Positions 9,822 to 20,142 are shown, counted from the first letter of the stretch. The stretch: 50,482 bases of DNA from Nitrospiraceae bacterium (GCA_003153275.1 PLXX01000149.1:25678-76159); one strand, 5' to 3'. The notes: a model not told the origin generated them from the letters alone. Translations and numbers: made by a program.

Positions 9822-10379
9822 TCACCTGCTGTCGACCTTTGAAAGCACTATTCCCTTCTGGGCCTGATATTTTCCCTTTTTATCGGCATACGAAGTCTGG
9901 CAGATCTCATCTGTGCCGAGGAAGACAACCTGGCCGATGCCTTCATTTGCATACAGGCGGACAGGTACCGGCGCAGTATTCGAAACAGAGATCGTTATAT
10001 ATCCTTCCCATTCAGGTTCAAGCGGTGTCACGTTCACAATCACCCCGCTTCTGGCATAGGTCGACTTTCCGAAGCAGATTGCAAGCGTTTCGCGCGGTAT
10101 TCTAAAATATTCGAGTGATCGGCAGATGACATACGAGTTTGCAGGTACTTCACAGATGTCTCCCTTGAAATCCTCCATGCAGACTGCATCGAAATTCTTA
10201 GGGTCGATGACTATGCCCGAGGCCGGCCTGAGAATCCTGAACTCATCGGCAATCCTCATATCATAGCCATAGGAGCCCACGCCTGACGAAATCACACCCT
10301 TCCGCACCTGGTCCTGGTTAAATGGTTCAATCATTCCCTGTGCGGCCTTTGTTCTTATCCAGACATCATTCTTAACCAT
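9822..10379 (-). CDS. dcd: dCTP deaminase
   Basis: GVGSYGYDMRIADEF, GKSTYARSGVIVNVTPLEPEWEG. Start placed at MVKNDVWI (10379); the ORF track extends to 10451. Confidence 0.94.
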   Translation of the reverse strand: MVKNDVWIRTKAAQGMIEPFNQDQVRKGVISSGVGSYGYDMRIADEFRILRPASGIVIDPKNFDAVCMEDFKGDICEVPANSYVICRSLEYFRIPRETLAICFGKSTYARSGVIVNVTPLEPEWEGYITISVSNTAPVPVRLYANEGIGQVVFLGTDEICQTSYADKKGKYQAQKGIVLSKVDSR

Positions 10380-10437
10380 AGGGTGAAAACCTGCTTTCCG
10401 ATTGTTTTCCGGCTGATAGTATAACTTATTGCCTTCA

Positions 10438-12465
10438 TCATTTCCCGGCATCTTTTTTCTGTTTTCTTCCTATTTCCCTGATCAACTCATGCTCCTGGTT
10501 CAGAAAAGCTTCATCCACGCTCTTCTTCCCGAATCTTATCCGGTTATAGTCCGACAAATAGTCGGAGAGCAGGATATTAAACGAAAAGTGCCCGGCCTGC
10601 TCCATAATCCCGGCAGAGGTGGTTGACGGAGTCATACTAAGCCCACTTCTCTTCAGTGCTTTTCGCACCTTCAGATATGAGGCTGTTATTGCCCAGGGTC
10701 TTGCTCCGGATCTTTTCCTCTGTCTTTTCTGCCAGGCTATGAAGAGCATTGTCAGCAGGAGAATTAACGCAACAATCACCAACAGGACTGAATACCGGAC
10801 AGTATATGAACCGTTGACGGAAAGATCATCAGGTCTAAAGAGTCCAAATCCGGTTATGAATTGTCGGGTCAGATGGACGAATATGGCCCGCTGGTCGGAA
10901 GACCTGAAACCGACTACATACCTCGCCCACTGCGTCTTAACCGAATCCCAGAAAAGGGAGTACGATTCCACGGGTGCCGGAGCAACCGAAGGAGTCGGAT
11001 CATAACGCTTCCATTTCCCATTGATCAGGGCCTCAACCCAGGAATGTGCGTCTCTCTGCCGCACAATCAGATAGCCGCCATAGGCATTGCGGTCTCCTCC
11101 GAGAAAGCCAGTGACGATCCTGGCGGGTATGCCGACACTCCTGAGCATGAGCACCATGGCGCTTGAATAATGCTCACAGTATCCCCTCTTCGAGCGGAAG
11201 AGAAAGTCTTCGAGCGGACTGATACCCTTTGGCGCCGGAGATACAGTCAAGGTATATGCATAGTTGCTTCTCAGATACTCCGCAATAGCCTGCGCCTTCT
11301 GCTCATCGCTCTGATCACCACTTTGATCATCACTCCTGGCGTCATTCTTATTAGAGGTGCGCTTAGAGGTCTGATAAGGTCGCGTGATATCCCTGGCAAG
11401 TTCAGAGATCCTTTCGATGCCGAAAGGAACCTGCAGATAGATAGGCTGAGGCGTCCCCTCCTCCTCTTTCGAGATGTCACTGTATACGGTGTACCTGCTG
11501 CGTCTCGAAACCTTGCCGGGCTGTGCAAGATTACCTGCCGTATCAACCGTCAGAAAATAAGCGTCTGTCTTTATGCTTCTGATCATTGACAGGCCAAAAA
11601 TCACGTCAGAGTCCAGAGGCTCCAGATCGATTTGCTGCTCAACAACCTGCCCCCTGTTATAAGACCCGAGGAGAAATTCGTCACCGGTTTTTTGAATGCG
11701 GTTCTTCGCTCCAAGTTCATTCTTCCAACGTATTCCGTCAAACACTTCAAGGGTGCGCCCCCTCCAGTATAGCGGCCCGCTGGCCCCGGCATCCATCTCC
11801 ACTCTCAGGATAACTGTGGGATCGAGTTTGATGCTACCGAGATCCCCAAACTCCATCTGCTCTGAAAACCCCGATGTGCGAATGCCACGGGTGTGGCTCT
11901 TCCCGATAAAGCGGTGTGTCAAACGGGGCAATGCTATAAAGAATACAGTGGTCATGCAGAGCGTCAATACAGATATCACATAGACCGGCCTGCTGACAAG
12001 TGCCTTATCGATATGACCTTCCTTCAAAAAATGCGAAAAGACCATAGCAGTGACCAGCATCACCATAAAAACAACAAACACAATACCAAATGCGAGCGAG
12101 GTTGTCAATTCAGAGGCAATGATCAACTGGAGCAACGATACAAAATATACCTGGAGATGGTCCCATGGTTCTTTCAGGTCAAAACTCTTTAGTGCCTGAA
12201 AAGCTATGGTCAGATGTGCTACTGCGATAAACACATCACCGCTAACTGTAACGGCGTCAAACAAAAAGATAAACAGTTCGAGAATCGCCAGGATTCCGAT
12301 GACCGCCGTGGGCGCATGCTTTTCCCCCTTGAAAAAACGGTAGTACCCGGGAACTAGGGCAACTGCACTCAAAGACATGATGGGACTGACCTCTCCGGTA
12401 ATCGCAAGGCTTGCGCACCCGGTCAGAGCAAGAAGGGCTGTCAGGATTTTATATAGTATCGGCAT
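10438..12465 (-). CDS. TgpA-like membrane transglutaminase (DUF3488 plus transglutaminase-like domain)
   Basis: N-terminal TM segments, then RSKRGYCEHYSSAMVLMLRSVGIPARIVTGF and RDAHSWVEALINGKWKRYDPTP (Cys-His-Asp transglutaminase core). Confidence 0.93.
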   Translation of the reverse strand: MPILYKILTALLALTGCASLAITGEVSPIMSLSAVALVPGYYRFFKGEKHAPTAVIGILAILELFIFLFDAVTVSGDVFIAVAHLTIAFQALKSFDLKEPWDHLQVYFVSLLQLIIASELTTSLAFGIVFVVFMVMLVTAMVFSHFLKEGHIDKALVSRPVYVISVLTLCMTTVFFIALPRLTHRFIGKSHTRGIRTSGFSEQMEFGDLGSIKLDPTVILRVEMDAGASGPLYWRGRTLEVFDGIRWKNELGAKNRIQKTGDEFLLGSYNRGQVVEQQIDLEPLDSDVIFGLSMIRSIKTDAYFLTVDTAGNLAQPGKVSRRSRYTVYSDISKEEEGTPQPIYLQVPFGIERISELARDITRPYQTSKRTSNKNDARSDDQSGDQSDEQKAQAIAEYLRSNYAYTLTVSPAPKGISPLEDFLFRSKRGYCEHYSSAMVLMLRSVGIPARIVTGFLGGDRNAYGGYLIVRQRDAHSWVEALINGKWKRYDPTPSVAPAPVESYSLFWDSVKTQWARYVVGFRSSDQRAIFVHLTRQFITGFGLFRPDDLSVNGSYTVRYSVLLVIVALILLLTMLFIAWQKRQRKRSGARPWAITASYLKVRKALKRSGLSMTPSTTSAGIMEQAGHFSFNILLSDYLSDYNRIRFGKKSVDEAFLNQEHELIREIGRKQKKDAGK

Positions 12466-13465
12466 GGATTATATGACTGTCCTCGGGAAGAAGCACCTGC
12501 GCGTTCACCTCTGATGATTTCAGTACCAGGACAAAGCTGCCGTCGTCATCGGGAAGGATAGTGTCATCGCCCACAAGTTCTTCCCCGACAAGGGCAAGCA
12601 TATCAAGAATTCGAAGGAGATGCTCATATCCTGAACCGAAAGGGACTACATCATGAACAGAGACCAATCTGACAAAATCTCCGCTGTCGATGAATCTGCG
12701 GGCTAGTGCGGCAGTGATAGAAACCGCCTTCTCAAAATCTCCTGCCGCATCTGGCGATCCGTTCCCAATGATGATCGTCTTTTTCGTGCTCTCACGCAGG
12801 GTATACTCCTTTACCATCAGGCAGGCCCGTTTTGCCGAGGCCTTCCAGTGGACCTGCTTGAGGTCATCGCCATAGGAGAATTGCCTGATATGAAGAATAT
12901 CATCCCCGGTCTTTGACGTCATCAGACTGCATGTGTCTTCCAAGGCAAAGGTCGCTTCGTTGTTCAGGTCGGTGTCATAATACGCAGGATATACGACAAC
13001 GTCTTTTGCAATGCTCATCTTTTTTTCCGCATAAAAAAGAATGAACGGGAAACTGCTTTCTACGATCACGTCAAGGCAGGAAAGCAGGCCCCTGCTGACA
13101 AAGACAGCTCTCATCTGTTTTTCAACACGGCCGCTTGTGGCTATTTTGCTTATGGTACAGTTGTCCTGAAGAACCCGAGAAGCAACATGGACTGAATAAG
13201 CCGGCAAAATTCTCTTGTCATTGGCGACCGTGATACGCACTGGCGTCGGTTCATTTGCAAAAATTGGTGCGAAAATTGGCGCTTCAAAGGAAATATCAAC
13301 ATGGAGTTTCGAAAGGATCAGCTTCGGAATAAGCAATGAGAGAAGAAGAAATGCAAGCATGAGCGATAGGACTAGATAGATAAGGTTATTGCCGGTATTC
13401 ACTGCGGCAACCGCAATCAGGACCGTTGCGAGAATTGATCGTCTTCCTTCCCGTGTAGACCTCAT
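12449..13465 (-). CDS. DUF58 domain-containing protein
   Basis: Two N-terminal TM segments; DILHIRQFSYGDDLKQVHWKASAKRACLMVKEY is the DUF58 core. Overlaps the transglutaminase gene. Confidence 0.9.
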   Translation of the reverse strand: MRSTREGRRSILATVLIAVAAVNTGNNLIYLVLSLMLAFLLLSLLIPKLILSKLHVDISFEAPIFAPIFANEPTPVRITVANDKRILPAYSVHVASRVLQDNCTISKIATSGRVEKQMRAVFVSRGLLSCLDVIVESSFPFILFYAEKKMSIAKDVVVYPAYYDTDLNNEATFALEDTCSLMTSKTGDDILHIRQFSYGDDLKQVHWKASAKRACLMVKEYTLRESTKKTIIIGNGSPDAAGDFEKAVSITAALARRFIDSGDFVRLVSVHDVVPFGSGYEHLLRILDMLALVGEELVGDDTILPDDDGSFVLVLKSSEVNAQVLLPEDSHIIHADTI

Positions 13466-13485
13466 GCCATCAGATGCCCTGTGAC

Positions 13486-14433
13486 CTAAAGCGGGACCGG
13501 CAGTCTCTCCACAATATCGCGGATGATCAAGTCAGCCTCGGCAATGACCCTTCGGGTCTTGAGGATAATGCGATGTCCGAGCAGAAACGGCGCGAGCATT
13601 TTTATATCATCGGGAATAATAAAATCCCTCCCTTCATAATAGGCATGGGCCCTGGCCGCGGTCAGAAAAAACTGTGCCCCGCGCGTGCTCGCTCCAAGAC
13701 GGACAGCGGGATGGTTCCTAGTGGCCGCGATAATCTGCAGGAGATATTCTACAAGACTGTCATGAACGGCTATTTTCCCGGCTTCATCCTGCATCCTGAC
13801 GATATCCTGACGTGATAGGACAGGGGCAAGGTCTTCCATAATTTCAAAGCTCGATGGCCTGAGTATGGCCTGCCTCTCATATTCAGGCAAGGGATAGCCG
13901 ATCGTGATATGCATCATAAACCGGTCAAGCTGGCTCTCGGGCAATGGAAATGTCCCCTGGTACTCAACCGGATTCTGCGTTGCAATGACCATAAACGGCT
14001 CCGGCAGCACAAAAGTATTCCGCTCGACAGATACTTTTTTTTCGCTCATCGCCTCCAGAAGCGCAGATTGGGTCTTCGGATTCGTCCTGTTAATCTCGTC
14101 GGCCAGCACAATATTTGAAAAAAGCGGCCCCTGCCTGAACTCGAAATCCCGCCTATCCTGATTGTATATGGTGACGCCGATAATATCAGTGGGCAGCAGA
14201 TCGCTCGTAAACTGTATCCTCCTGAACGAGCATTCAACAGATTTCGCCAAGACAGAGGCAAGTGTTGTCTTCCCAACACCGGGTATATCTTCAATCAAGA
14301 GATGTCCCCCACCCAGCAGCGTAACGATTGCCATTTTGATAGTGTCACTCTTCCCCCGAAGAACGCTCTCCATCTGGTTTTGCAATTGCCTCAGCGACTG
14401 ATTTATCATAGTAGCCATTGTAGTATTATACAT
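13486..14433 (-). CDS. MoxR-family AAA+ ATPase
   Basis: LLIEDIPGVGKTTLASVLA, FSNIVLADEINRTNPKTQSALLEAMSE, ATQNPVEYQGTFPLPESQLDRF. Confidence 0.96.
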   Translation of the reverse strand: MYNTTMATMINQSLRQLQNQMESVLRGKSDTIKMAIVTLLGGGHLLIEDIPGVGKTTLASVLAKSVECSFRRIQFTSDLLPTDIIGVTIYNQDRRDFEFRQGPLFSNIVLADEINRTNPKTQSALLEAMSEKKVSVERNTFVLPEPFMVIATQNPVEYQGTFPLPESQLDRFMMHITIGYPLPEYERQAILRPSSFEIMEDLAPVLSRQDIVRMQDEAGKIAVHDSLVEYLLQIIAATRNHPAVRLGASTRGAQFFLTAARAHAYYEGRDFIIPDDIKMLAPFLLGHRIILKTRRVIAEADLIIRDIVERLPVPL

Positions 14434-14475
14434 CTATTATACATTTATCCTATATTGGACCAGAGGGAGATACGT

Positions 14476-15939
14476 GTGAAAAAGCCCATGCATAAGGCCT
14501 CAAGCAAGCCCCCGAAGGCAATGCTGCACAAGACACAGCCGCAGAATAGAGTGGCTGATCCCCTGAATAAATTATGGAGCGGCCGGTTCAAGGAGCCCAC
14601 TCATGCATCGGTCGAGTCTTTCACTGAGTCAATCTCTTTTGATAAGCGGCTCTGGAGACAGGATGTCAACGGCAGCATCGCGCATGCCCACATGCTCGCC
14701 AAACAGCGTATTATCACCCTGAAAGAGGCCGAGGCAATCATACGGGGACTGAATAACATCGCCTTGGAAATCGCTGCCGGGACATTCTCCTTCAGCAGAA
14801 ATCTGGAAGATATCCATATGAATATCGAATCTAGCCTCACCAGCAGGATCGGCGATCCCGGGAAAAAATTGCATACCGCGCGTTCGCGAAACGACCAGGT
14901 TGCACTCGACCTGAGGCTCTATCTCAGGGATGAGATCCGGTCAATCATGTCACTGGTCCGCAGCCTCGAAGAAACGATCGTTGCGATCGCAGAAAAACAC
15001 CTTGATGTTATCATGCCTGGATACACGCATCTCCAGAGGGCACAACCAGTGCTTCTGTCTCATCATCTCCTGGCCTATGTTGCTATGCTCGATAGAGACA
15101 GGGGCCGTTTCAGCGATTGTCTCAGGAGAATGGATGTCATGCCGCTCGGGTCCTGCGCCCTTTCCGGTACGTCGCTACCGACCGACCGTTTTCTTGTTGC
15201 CCGGGAACTCGGATTCAACTCGATATCGATGAACAGCATCGATGCTGTTTCTGACCGGGATTTCGCTATCGAATTCCTAGCTGCATCCGCAGTCCTTATC
15301 ATGCACCTGTCACGGTTTGCCGAGGAACTTGTCCTCTGGTCAACCGAGGAATTCAGGTTTATCGAAATCTCCGATCGCTTTACGACCGGATCCAGCATCA
15401 TGCCACAGAAGAAAAACCCCGATGTCGCCGAATTGATCCGGGGCAAGACCGGCCGGGTATACGGCAATCTGGTTTCACTGCTGACACTGATGAAAGGACT
15501 TCCCCTCGCCTATAACCGCGATATGCAAGAAGACAAACAGCCGGTCTTTGACACAGCAGACACGATCAGTGCATGCCTCACGGTCATGACCGGGATGTTG
15601 CCGGCAATACAATTCAATGCCTCCCGGATGAAGGCCACTGCAGGGGAAGGATATTCAACAGCAACTGATCTGGCCGAGTACCTTGTCAGGAAAGGCGTCC
15701 CTTTCCGCGCAGCGCACGAGATTACCGGAAAGATCGTACTCCATTGCATCAGAAAGAAAATCGGACTGCAAGCCCTTGACCTTAAGGACTTGCAGTCTTT
15801 TTCGCCGTTGATCGACAGGGATATATTCGCTGTACTGGAACCTTCCACGTCGGTCAGGACAAGGACGTCGTATGGCGGAACGTCACCAGCTGAAGTCAAA
15901 CGCCAGATACGGCATTATAAGAAAATGCTGGCAAAATGA
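14476..15939 (+). CDS. argH: Argininosuccinate lyase
   Basis: LWSGRFKEPTHASVESFTESI, ARSRNDQVALDLRLY, GYTHLQRAQPV, GSSIMPQKKNPD. GTG start at 14476 after GAGGGAGA (or ATG 14488). Confidence 0.97.
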   Translation: MKKPMHKASSKPPKAMLHKTQPQNRVADPLNKLWSGRFKEPTHASVESFTESISFDKRLWRQDVNGSIAHAHMLAKQRIITLKEAEAIIRGLNNIALEIAAGTFSFSRNLEDIHMNIESSLTSRIGDPGKKLHTARSRNDQVALDLRLYLRDEIRSIMSLVRSLEETIVAIAEKHLDVIMPGYTHLQRAQPVLLSHHLLAYVAMLDRDRGRFSDCLRRMDVMPLGSCALSGTSLPTDRFLVARELGFNSISMNSIDAVSDRDFAIEFLAASAVLIMHLSRFAEELVLWSTEEFRFIEISDRFTTGSSIMPQKKNPDVAELIRGKTGRVYGNLVSLLTLMKGLPLAYNRDMQEDKQPVFDTADTISACLTVMTGMLPAIQFNASRMKATAGEGYSTATDLAEYLVRKGVPFRAAHEITGKIVLHCIRKKIGLQALDLKDLQSFSPLIDRDIFAVLEPSTSVRTRTSYGGTSPAEVKRQIRHYKKMLAK

Positions 15940-16904
15940 TGATCAAAGCCTTCGTCTTCCGGCCTGCACATCCGACGGTCCTCGTTATCCTGTTGCTCCT
16001 CTCTGTGTTCGGGTCTGCTTGCGGAAAAAAGGGCGCACCAACGCTGAAGTCGTATGAGAAACCTCCCGAGGCATCAAACGTAACTGCATTCAACCGTGAA
16101 AACAGCATATATCTCCAGTGGTCATTTCCGAAAGACAAGGAAGTGACCATAAAGCATCTTGTTATTCTGAGGGCTGTTGGAAATGATTTCATCAGGATTG
16201 TTGAGACGGAACCACAAAGCCGAAGGTATGTTGACACCGCGATACAACCTGAGCAGCAGTACCGTTATAAAATACTGGCGGAGAGCCACCGCGGCGTCTT
16301 CAGCCCTGATTCGAACATCATCACCATTACGCCGCATAATGCGCCGCCACCCCCGCAGGGAGCGAGTTTCACTGTAGCGCCAGCGTCACTTGAACTGAAA
16401 TGGCAGGCCGGTGAAAGCGGTCTTTTGTATAATGTTTATAAGTCAACGGAATCCGGGCAGTATACTTTTATCCCGATCAACAGCACACCCCTGTCATCAC
16501 CCTCTTATACCGACGCTCTCACGTTGCAGAAAACGGTTTATTACACCGTGCGGAGCCTGACCAACACGACCATCAGGAACGAGGGCCTGCCATCAGCAGA
16601 AATCAGTGTCGATCCGGCCGGGTTTGTGCCTAGTCCGCTGAAGGCAGTCCGTTTCATTGCGTCAGATGCCCGTGTCTTTCTGTCATGGGATGCGCCTGCC
16701 GAGACATGGGTAACCGGTTTTAGAATCTATCGTAAGACAGAAGGCAGGGAATATTCCCTTATAGCCGAAACACAGATCCCGTCTTTTATCGATTCTGAGC
16801 CATTGACTTCAGAGCGTTCCTATCGGGTCCATGCTACAGGACCCTTCAGGGAAGGTCCCGGGGTTGAGATCAGGGGCGTTCGCCTTGAAGCAACTGAAAA
16901 ATAG
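15936..16904 (+). CDS. Lipoprotein with fibronectin type III-like repeats
   Basis: Signal peptide with lipobox LLSVFGSAC followed by GKKGAP. Repeated NxIxLxW / YxYKI-type segments suggest FnIII-like domains. Overlaps the argH stop. Confidence 0.75.
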   Translation: MMIKAFVFRPAHPTVLVILLLLSVFGSACGKKGAPTLKSYEKPPEASNVTAFNRENSIYLQWSFPKDKEVTIKHLVILRAVGNDFIRIVETEPQSRRYVDTAIQPEQQYRYKILAESHRGVFSPDSNIITITPHNAPPPPQGASFTVAPASLELKWQAGESGLLYNVYKSTESGQYTFIPINSTPLSSPSYTDALTLQKTVYYTVRSLTNTTIRNEGLPSAEISVDPAGFVPSPLKAVRFIASDARVFLSWDAPAETWVTGFRIYRKTEGREYSLIAETQIPSFIDSEPLTSERSYRVHATGPFREGPGVEIRGVRLEATEK

Positions 16905-16942
16905 GAAACACTGCGTGCAGATGCAGCCTCAAACCAAAAACC

Positions 16943-18277
16943 GTGGATAAATCAGCGGAGACATCAGCCAAAAACAGGGAAAAAAGCCGCATTAGACATC
17001 TGGAAAAGGCCGTCGGGGAATTGAAGACGGCTCTGACCAGCGCTGAACAGAGACTTGCCCGTGAAACGCTGGAACGAACAAATACTGCCAATGAATTACA
17101 AGAGTACCGTGGCGTGCTTAACCGTACCATCGCCGAAAGGACTCAGGAACTCCGAAACGCAAACAGGGACCTGAGAGCCGAGATCATGCGCCGCATTCAG
17201 ATGGAAAAAGAGCTTGTAGAAAGCCAGCGTTTTGTGAACAGGATTACAGACGCCACCCCAAATCTGCTCTACATCTATGACGTCATCACAAATCGAAACA
17301 TATATATCAACCCGCTTATTACGAACATCCTAGGCTTTTCACAGGACCAGATAAAGCAGGTCGGCAGTCAGTTTTTTCAGTCTGTGCTCCATCCCGAAGA
17401 TGCCTGCGTCTTTGAACGTCTGAAGGAACGCTTTGATCATGCGGGCTACAAGGACATTCTTGAGTCAGAGTACCGGATGAAAAATGTTCATGGTGAGTGG
17501 CGCTGGTTTCAGAGCAGAGACGTCATCTTTAAAAAAACCTCGCGCGGACTGCCCCAGTTGATCCTCGGCATTGCCCAGGACATAACCGAAAGGAAGAAGG
17601 CCGAAGAAGAACTTAACCAGTCGCGTGAACAGCTCAGGGTCCTGCTCGCCCACCAGCAGTCCGTGAGAGAAGAGGAGAGGACGCGTATCTCCCGCGAGAT
17701 CCACGACGAGCTCGGCCAGTCCCTGACTGCATTGAAAATCGACCTGTCCTGGCTGGCCAAAAGGTTGTCAAAGGACCAGGAGGTCCTGGTCGAAAAAGCA
17801 ATCGAGATGACGCGCCAAATTGATCTTAATATTCAGACGGTCAAAAGAATTTCTGCTGAATTGCGGCCGGGACTTCTCGATGACCTTGGTCTCACAGCAG
17901 CGCTTGAGTGGCAGGCAGAGGAGTTCGAGCAGCGGCAGGGCATCAGATGCGAGCTCAGGATCAGGCCTGACGATATTACGCTGGACCGTGACATCTCGAC
18001 TGCCATCTTCCGGATCTTCCAGGAAACCATCACCAATGTCGTCCGCCATGCCAAGGCCAGTCGTATTACGGTTCATCTCACAAAAGAAACCCGCGGAGTG
18101 GTATTGACCGTCCGGGATGACGGCAGAGGAATAACCAGAAAACAGATTGCAAGTCCGACGTCCATCGGGCTGATCGGTATGAGGGAACGCGTTAACTTTC
18201 TCGGTGGCACCTTAGACATAAGCGGCACCAGACATAAGGGAACAATCGTAAAAGTATCCATTCCCTTATCGTCATAA
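16943..18277 (+). CDS. PAS-domain sensor histidine kinase, HisKA_3 (NarX/DegS) type
   Basis: N-terminal coiled coil, PAS/PAC segment, EERTRISREIHDELGQSLTALKIDLSWL (HisKA_3), FRIFQETITNVVRHAKAS, DDGRG, GLIGMRERV (HATPase). GTG start. Confidence 0.93.
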   Translation: MDKSAETSAKNREKSRIRHLEKAVGELKTALTSAEQRLARETLERTNTANELQEYRGVLNRTIAERTQELRNANRDLRAEIMRRIQMEKELVESQRFVNRITDATPNLLYIYDVITNRNIYINPLITNILGFSQDQIKQVGSQFFQSVLHPEDACVFERLKERFDHAGYKDILESEYRMKNVHGEWRWFQSRDVIFKKTSRGLPQLILGIAQDITERKKAEEELNQSREQLRVLLAHQQSVREEERTRISREIHDELGQSLTALKIDLSWLAKRLSKDQEVLVEKAIEMTRQIDLNIQTVKRISAELRPGLLDDLGLTAALEWQAEEFEQRQGIRCELRIRPDDITLDRDISTAIFRIFQETITNVVRHAKASRITVHLTKETRGVVLTVRDDGRGITRKQIASPTSIGLIGMRERVNFLGGTLDISGTRHKGTIVKVSIPLSS

Positions 18278-18408
18278 CCCTGTAATTCCAGAAATGATCC
18301 TGAAGAGTTGCCCTTCAAACAAGAACCCTTTTTCTGACAAATTCGGGGGAATCAGGATACTGTGCTACAATTAATCAGATGTGCTGTCATCAGCTACGGA
18401 GGTTTTAA

Positions 18409-20142
18409 ATACCTGTACTCTACGGAAAACTGAGCGGTCTCAAGAGAAGTCAGATCAGCGCGCTTGAAAAGATATACCGTCGCCGGCTTCATCGTGAAGT
18501 GATAACCACTGAACTCGGCAGATACCTCGCCGGACTTTCAGAAGAGATGAATCGCCAGATCGGCATTTTGGTGACCCGCAAGGGGGCCATTACTCATGTT
18601 ATTGTCGGCGATGCAAAAGGTATTTTCATCCCTCCCCTTCAGGAGTATCCTCTCGGCAGACGGGCGCTCAGAGGGCTGAGGCTGATCCATACGCACCTGA
18701 ACGATGAGCCCCTCAACAAGGATGATATAACCGACCTCTCCCTCCTGAGGTTTGATCTCATTGCAGCCATAGGGATCAGGAACGAACAGCCCGTCCACCT
18801 GTATATCGCCCATCTTGTACCCCAGGCCGGAAATACAGTTTATGAGATACAGCCTCCGCAGGATTTTTCCAATTATGATTTTAATTTTATTCCTTTTGTT
18901 AATGCCCTGGAGGATGAATTCGAAAGGTCGCAGGGATTTGTTATCGCCGGAGCAAAGAACCGAAAGGCCCAACCTCATGCTGTTCCGCCTGACCAAAAGC
19001 ATCTCCGGAAGCATCTCCCTCAGTCCTCACCTGAACAAGAACCGGCGGTCGGACATGAACGGGCTATACTCGTCAGCGTTTCGACAAAGTCGAAACACGA
19101 TCAGGAGGACTCAGTCGACGAACTGGCGGAACTCGCATGGTCAAGTAATGTCGCCGTCCTCGAAAAGATTATCCAGAGTCCAAAACAGATCAATCCGCGG
19201 TATCTGCTCGGTGAAGGCAAGCTGCAAGACCTCATCATAACAGCGATGAACCGCGGAGCAACGATACTCATTTTTGATCAGGACTTGAACCCCTCCCAGA
19301 TCAAAGCTATCAACGAACTCACTGAACTGAAAGTAATAGACCGTTCACAACTTATCCTTGATATCTTTGCCCAGCGGGCGCACAGCAGAGACGGAAAGGT
19401 CCAAGTGGAACTCGCCCAACTCAAGTACCGTCTGCCAAGGTTGTCCGGCAAAGGCACTGCCATGTCAAAGCTTATGGGTGGCATTGGTGGCCGCGGCCCT
19501 GGAGAGATGAAACTTGAGATAGACCGCAGACGCGTCAGAGACCGGATCGCTCTGCTCGAAAAAGAGCTGAAAAGCCTCAGCGAGGCCCGACGGCAGCGCA
19601 AATCCCGGAGAGTTGCCAACCGTGTTCCTATCGTGTCGATTGTTGGTTACACCAATGCCGGCAAATCCACGCTTCTGAACATGCTGACGAGAAGCAGGAC
19701 ATTTGTTGAGGACAAGCTCTTTGCGACCCTCGACACTGCAAGCAGGCGTGTTCGTTTCCCCCATGAGCGCGAACTGATTATCACTGACACGGTTGGTTTT
19801 ATCCGGGACCTGCCGAAAGACCTGATAGCCGCATTCAAGTCAACGCTTGAAGAACTTGAGGATGCCGATCTTCTGATCCATGTGGTTGACCTCTCGAACC
19901 AGCGCTTCGAGCAGCACATGGCGTCGGTTGATGCGATCTTGAAAGATCTTGACCTTGAAAACAAAAAAAGGCTGCTCATCTTTAATAAAACAGATCGTGT
20001 GCCTGCTGATGAGGTGGCTTACCTGTCGCTCCGTTTTAACGCCATTGCCATTTCAGCAATCGACAGTGGAACCTTCGCCCCGCTTCTGGAGGCAATAGAG
20101 GGCACTGTCTTTCATGAAAAAAAAGAGACGGCAAAGGTATAA
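18409..20142 (+). CDS. hflX: GTPase HflX (apparent ATA start; ORF track starts internally at GTG 18499)
   Basis: GYTNAGKSTLLN, DTVGFIRDLP, NKTDR, plus HflX N-domain (GLRLIHTHLNDEPLNKDDITDLSLLRFDLIA). The conserved N-terminus LYGKLSGLKRSQISALEKIYRRRLHRE lies in frame upstream of 18499. GGAGG is at 18398-18402. Confidence 0.9.
   Translation: MPVLYGKLSGLKRSQISALEKIYRRRLHREVITTELGRYLAGLSEEMNRQIGILVTRKGAITHVIVGDAKGIFIPPLQEYPLGRRALRGLRLIHTHLNDEPLNKDDITDLSLLRFDLIAAIGIRNEQPVHLYIAHLVPQAGNTVYEIQPPQDFSNYDFNFIPFVNALEDEFERSQGFVIAGAKNRKAQPHAVPPDQKHLRKHLPQSSPEQEPAVGHERAILVSVSTKSKHDQEDSVDELAELAWSSNVAVLEKIIQSPKQINPRYLLGEGKLQDLIITAMNRGATILIFDQDLNPSQIKAINELTELKVIDRSQLILDIFAQRAHSRDGKVQVELAQLKYRLPRLSGKGTAMSKLMGGIGGRGPGEMKLEIDRRRVRDRIALLEKELKSLSEARRQRKSRRVANRVPIVSIVGYTNAGKSTLLNMLTRSRTFVEDKLFATLDTASRRVRFPHERELIITDTVGFIRDLPKDLIAAFKSTLEELEDADLLIHVVDLSNQRFEQHMASVDAILKDLDLENKKRLLIFNKTDRVPADEVAYLSLRFNAIAISAIDSGTFAPLLEAIEGTVFHEKKETAKV

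Noticed and set aside
10438-14433. MoxR-DUF58-transglutaminase cluster as a possible novel system
   Set aside because: This is a widespread, known gene arrangement with canonical motifs; nothing unusual in this copy.
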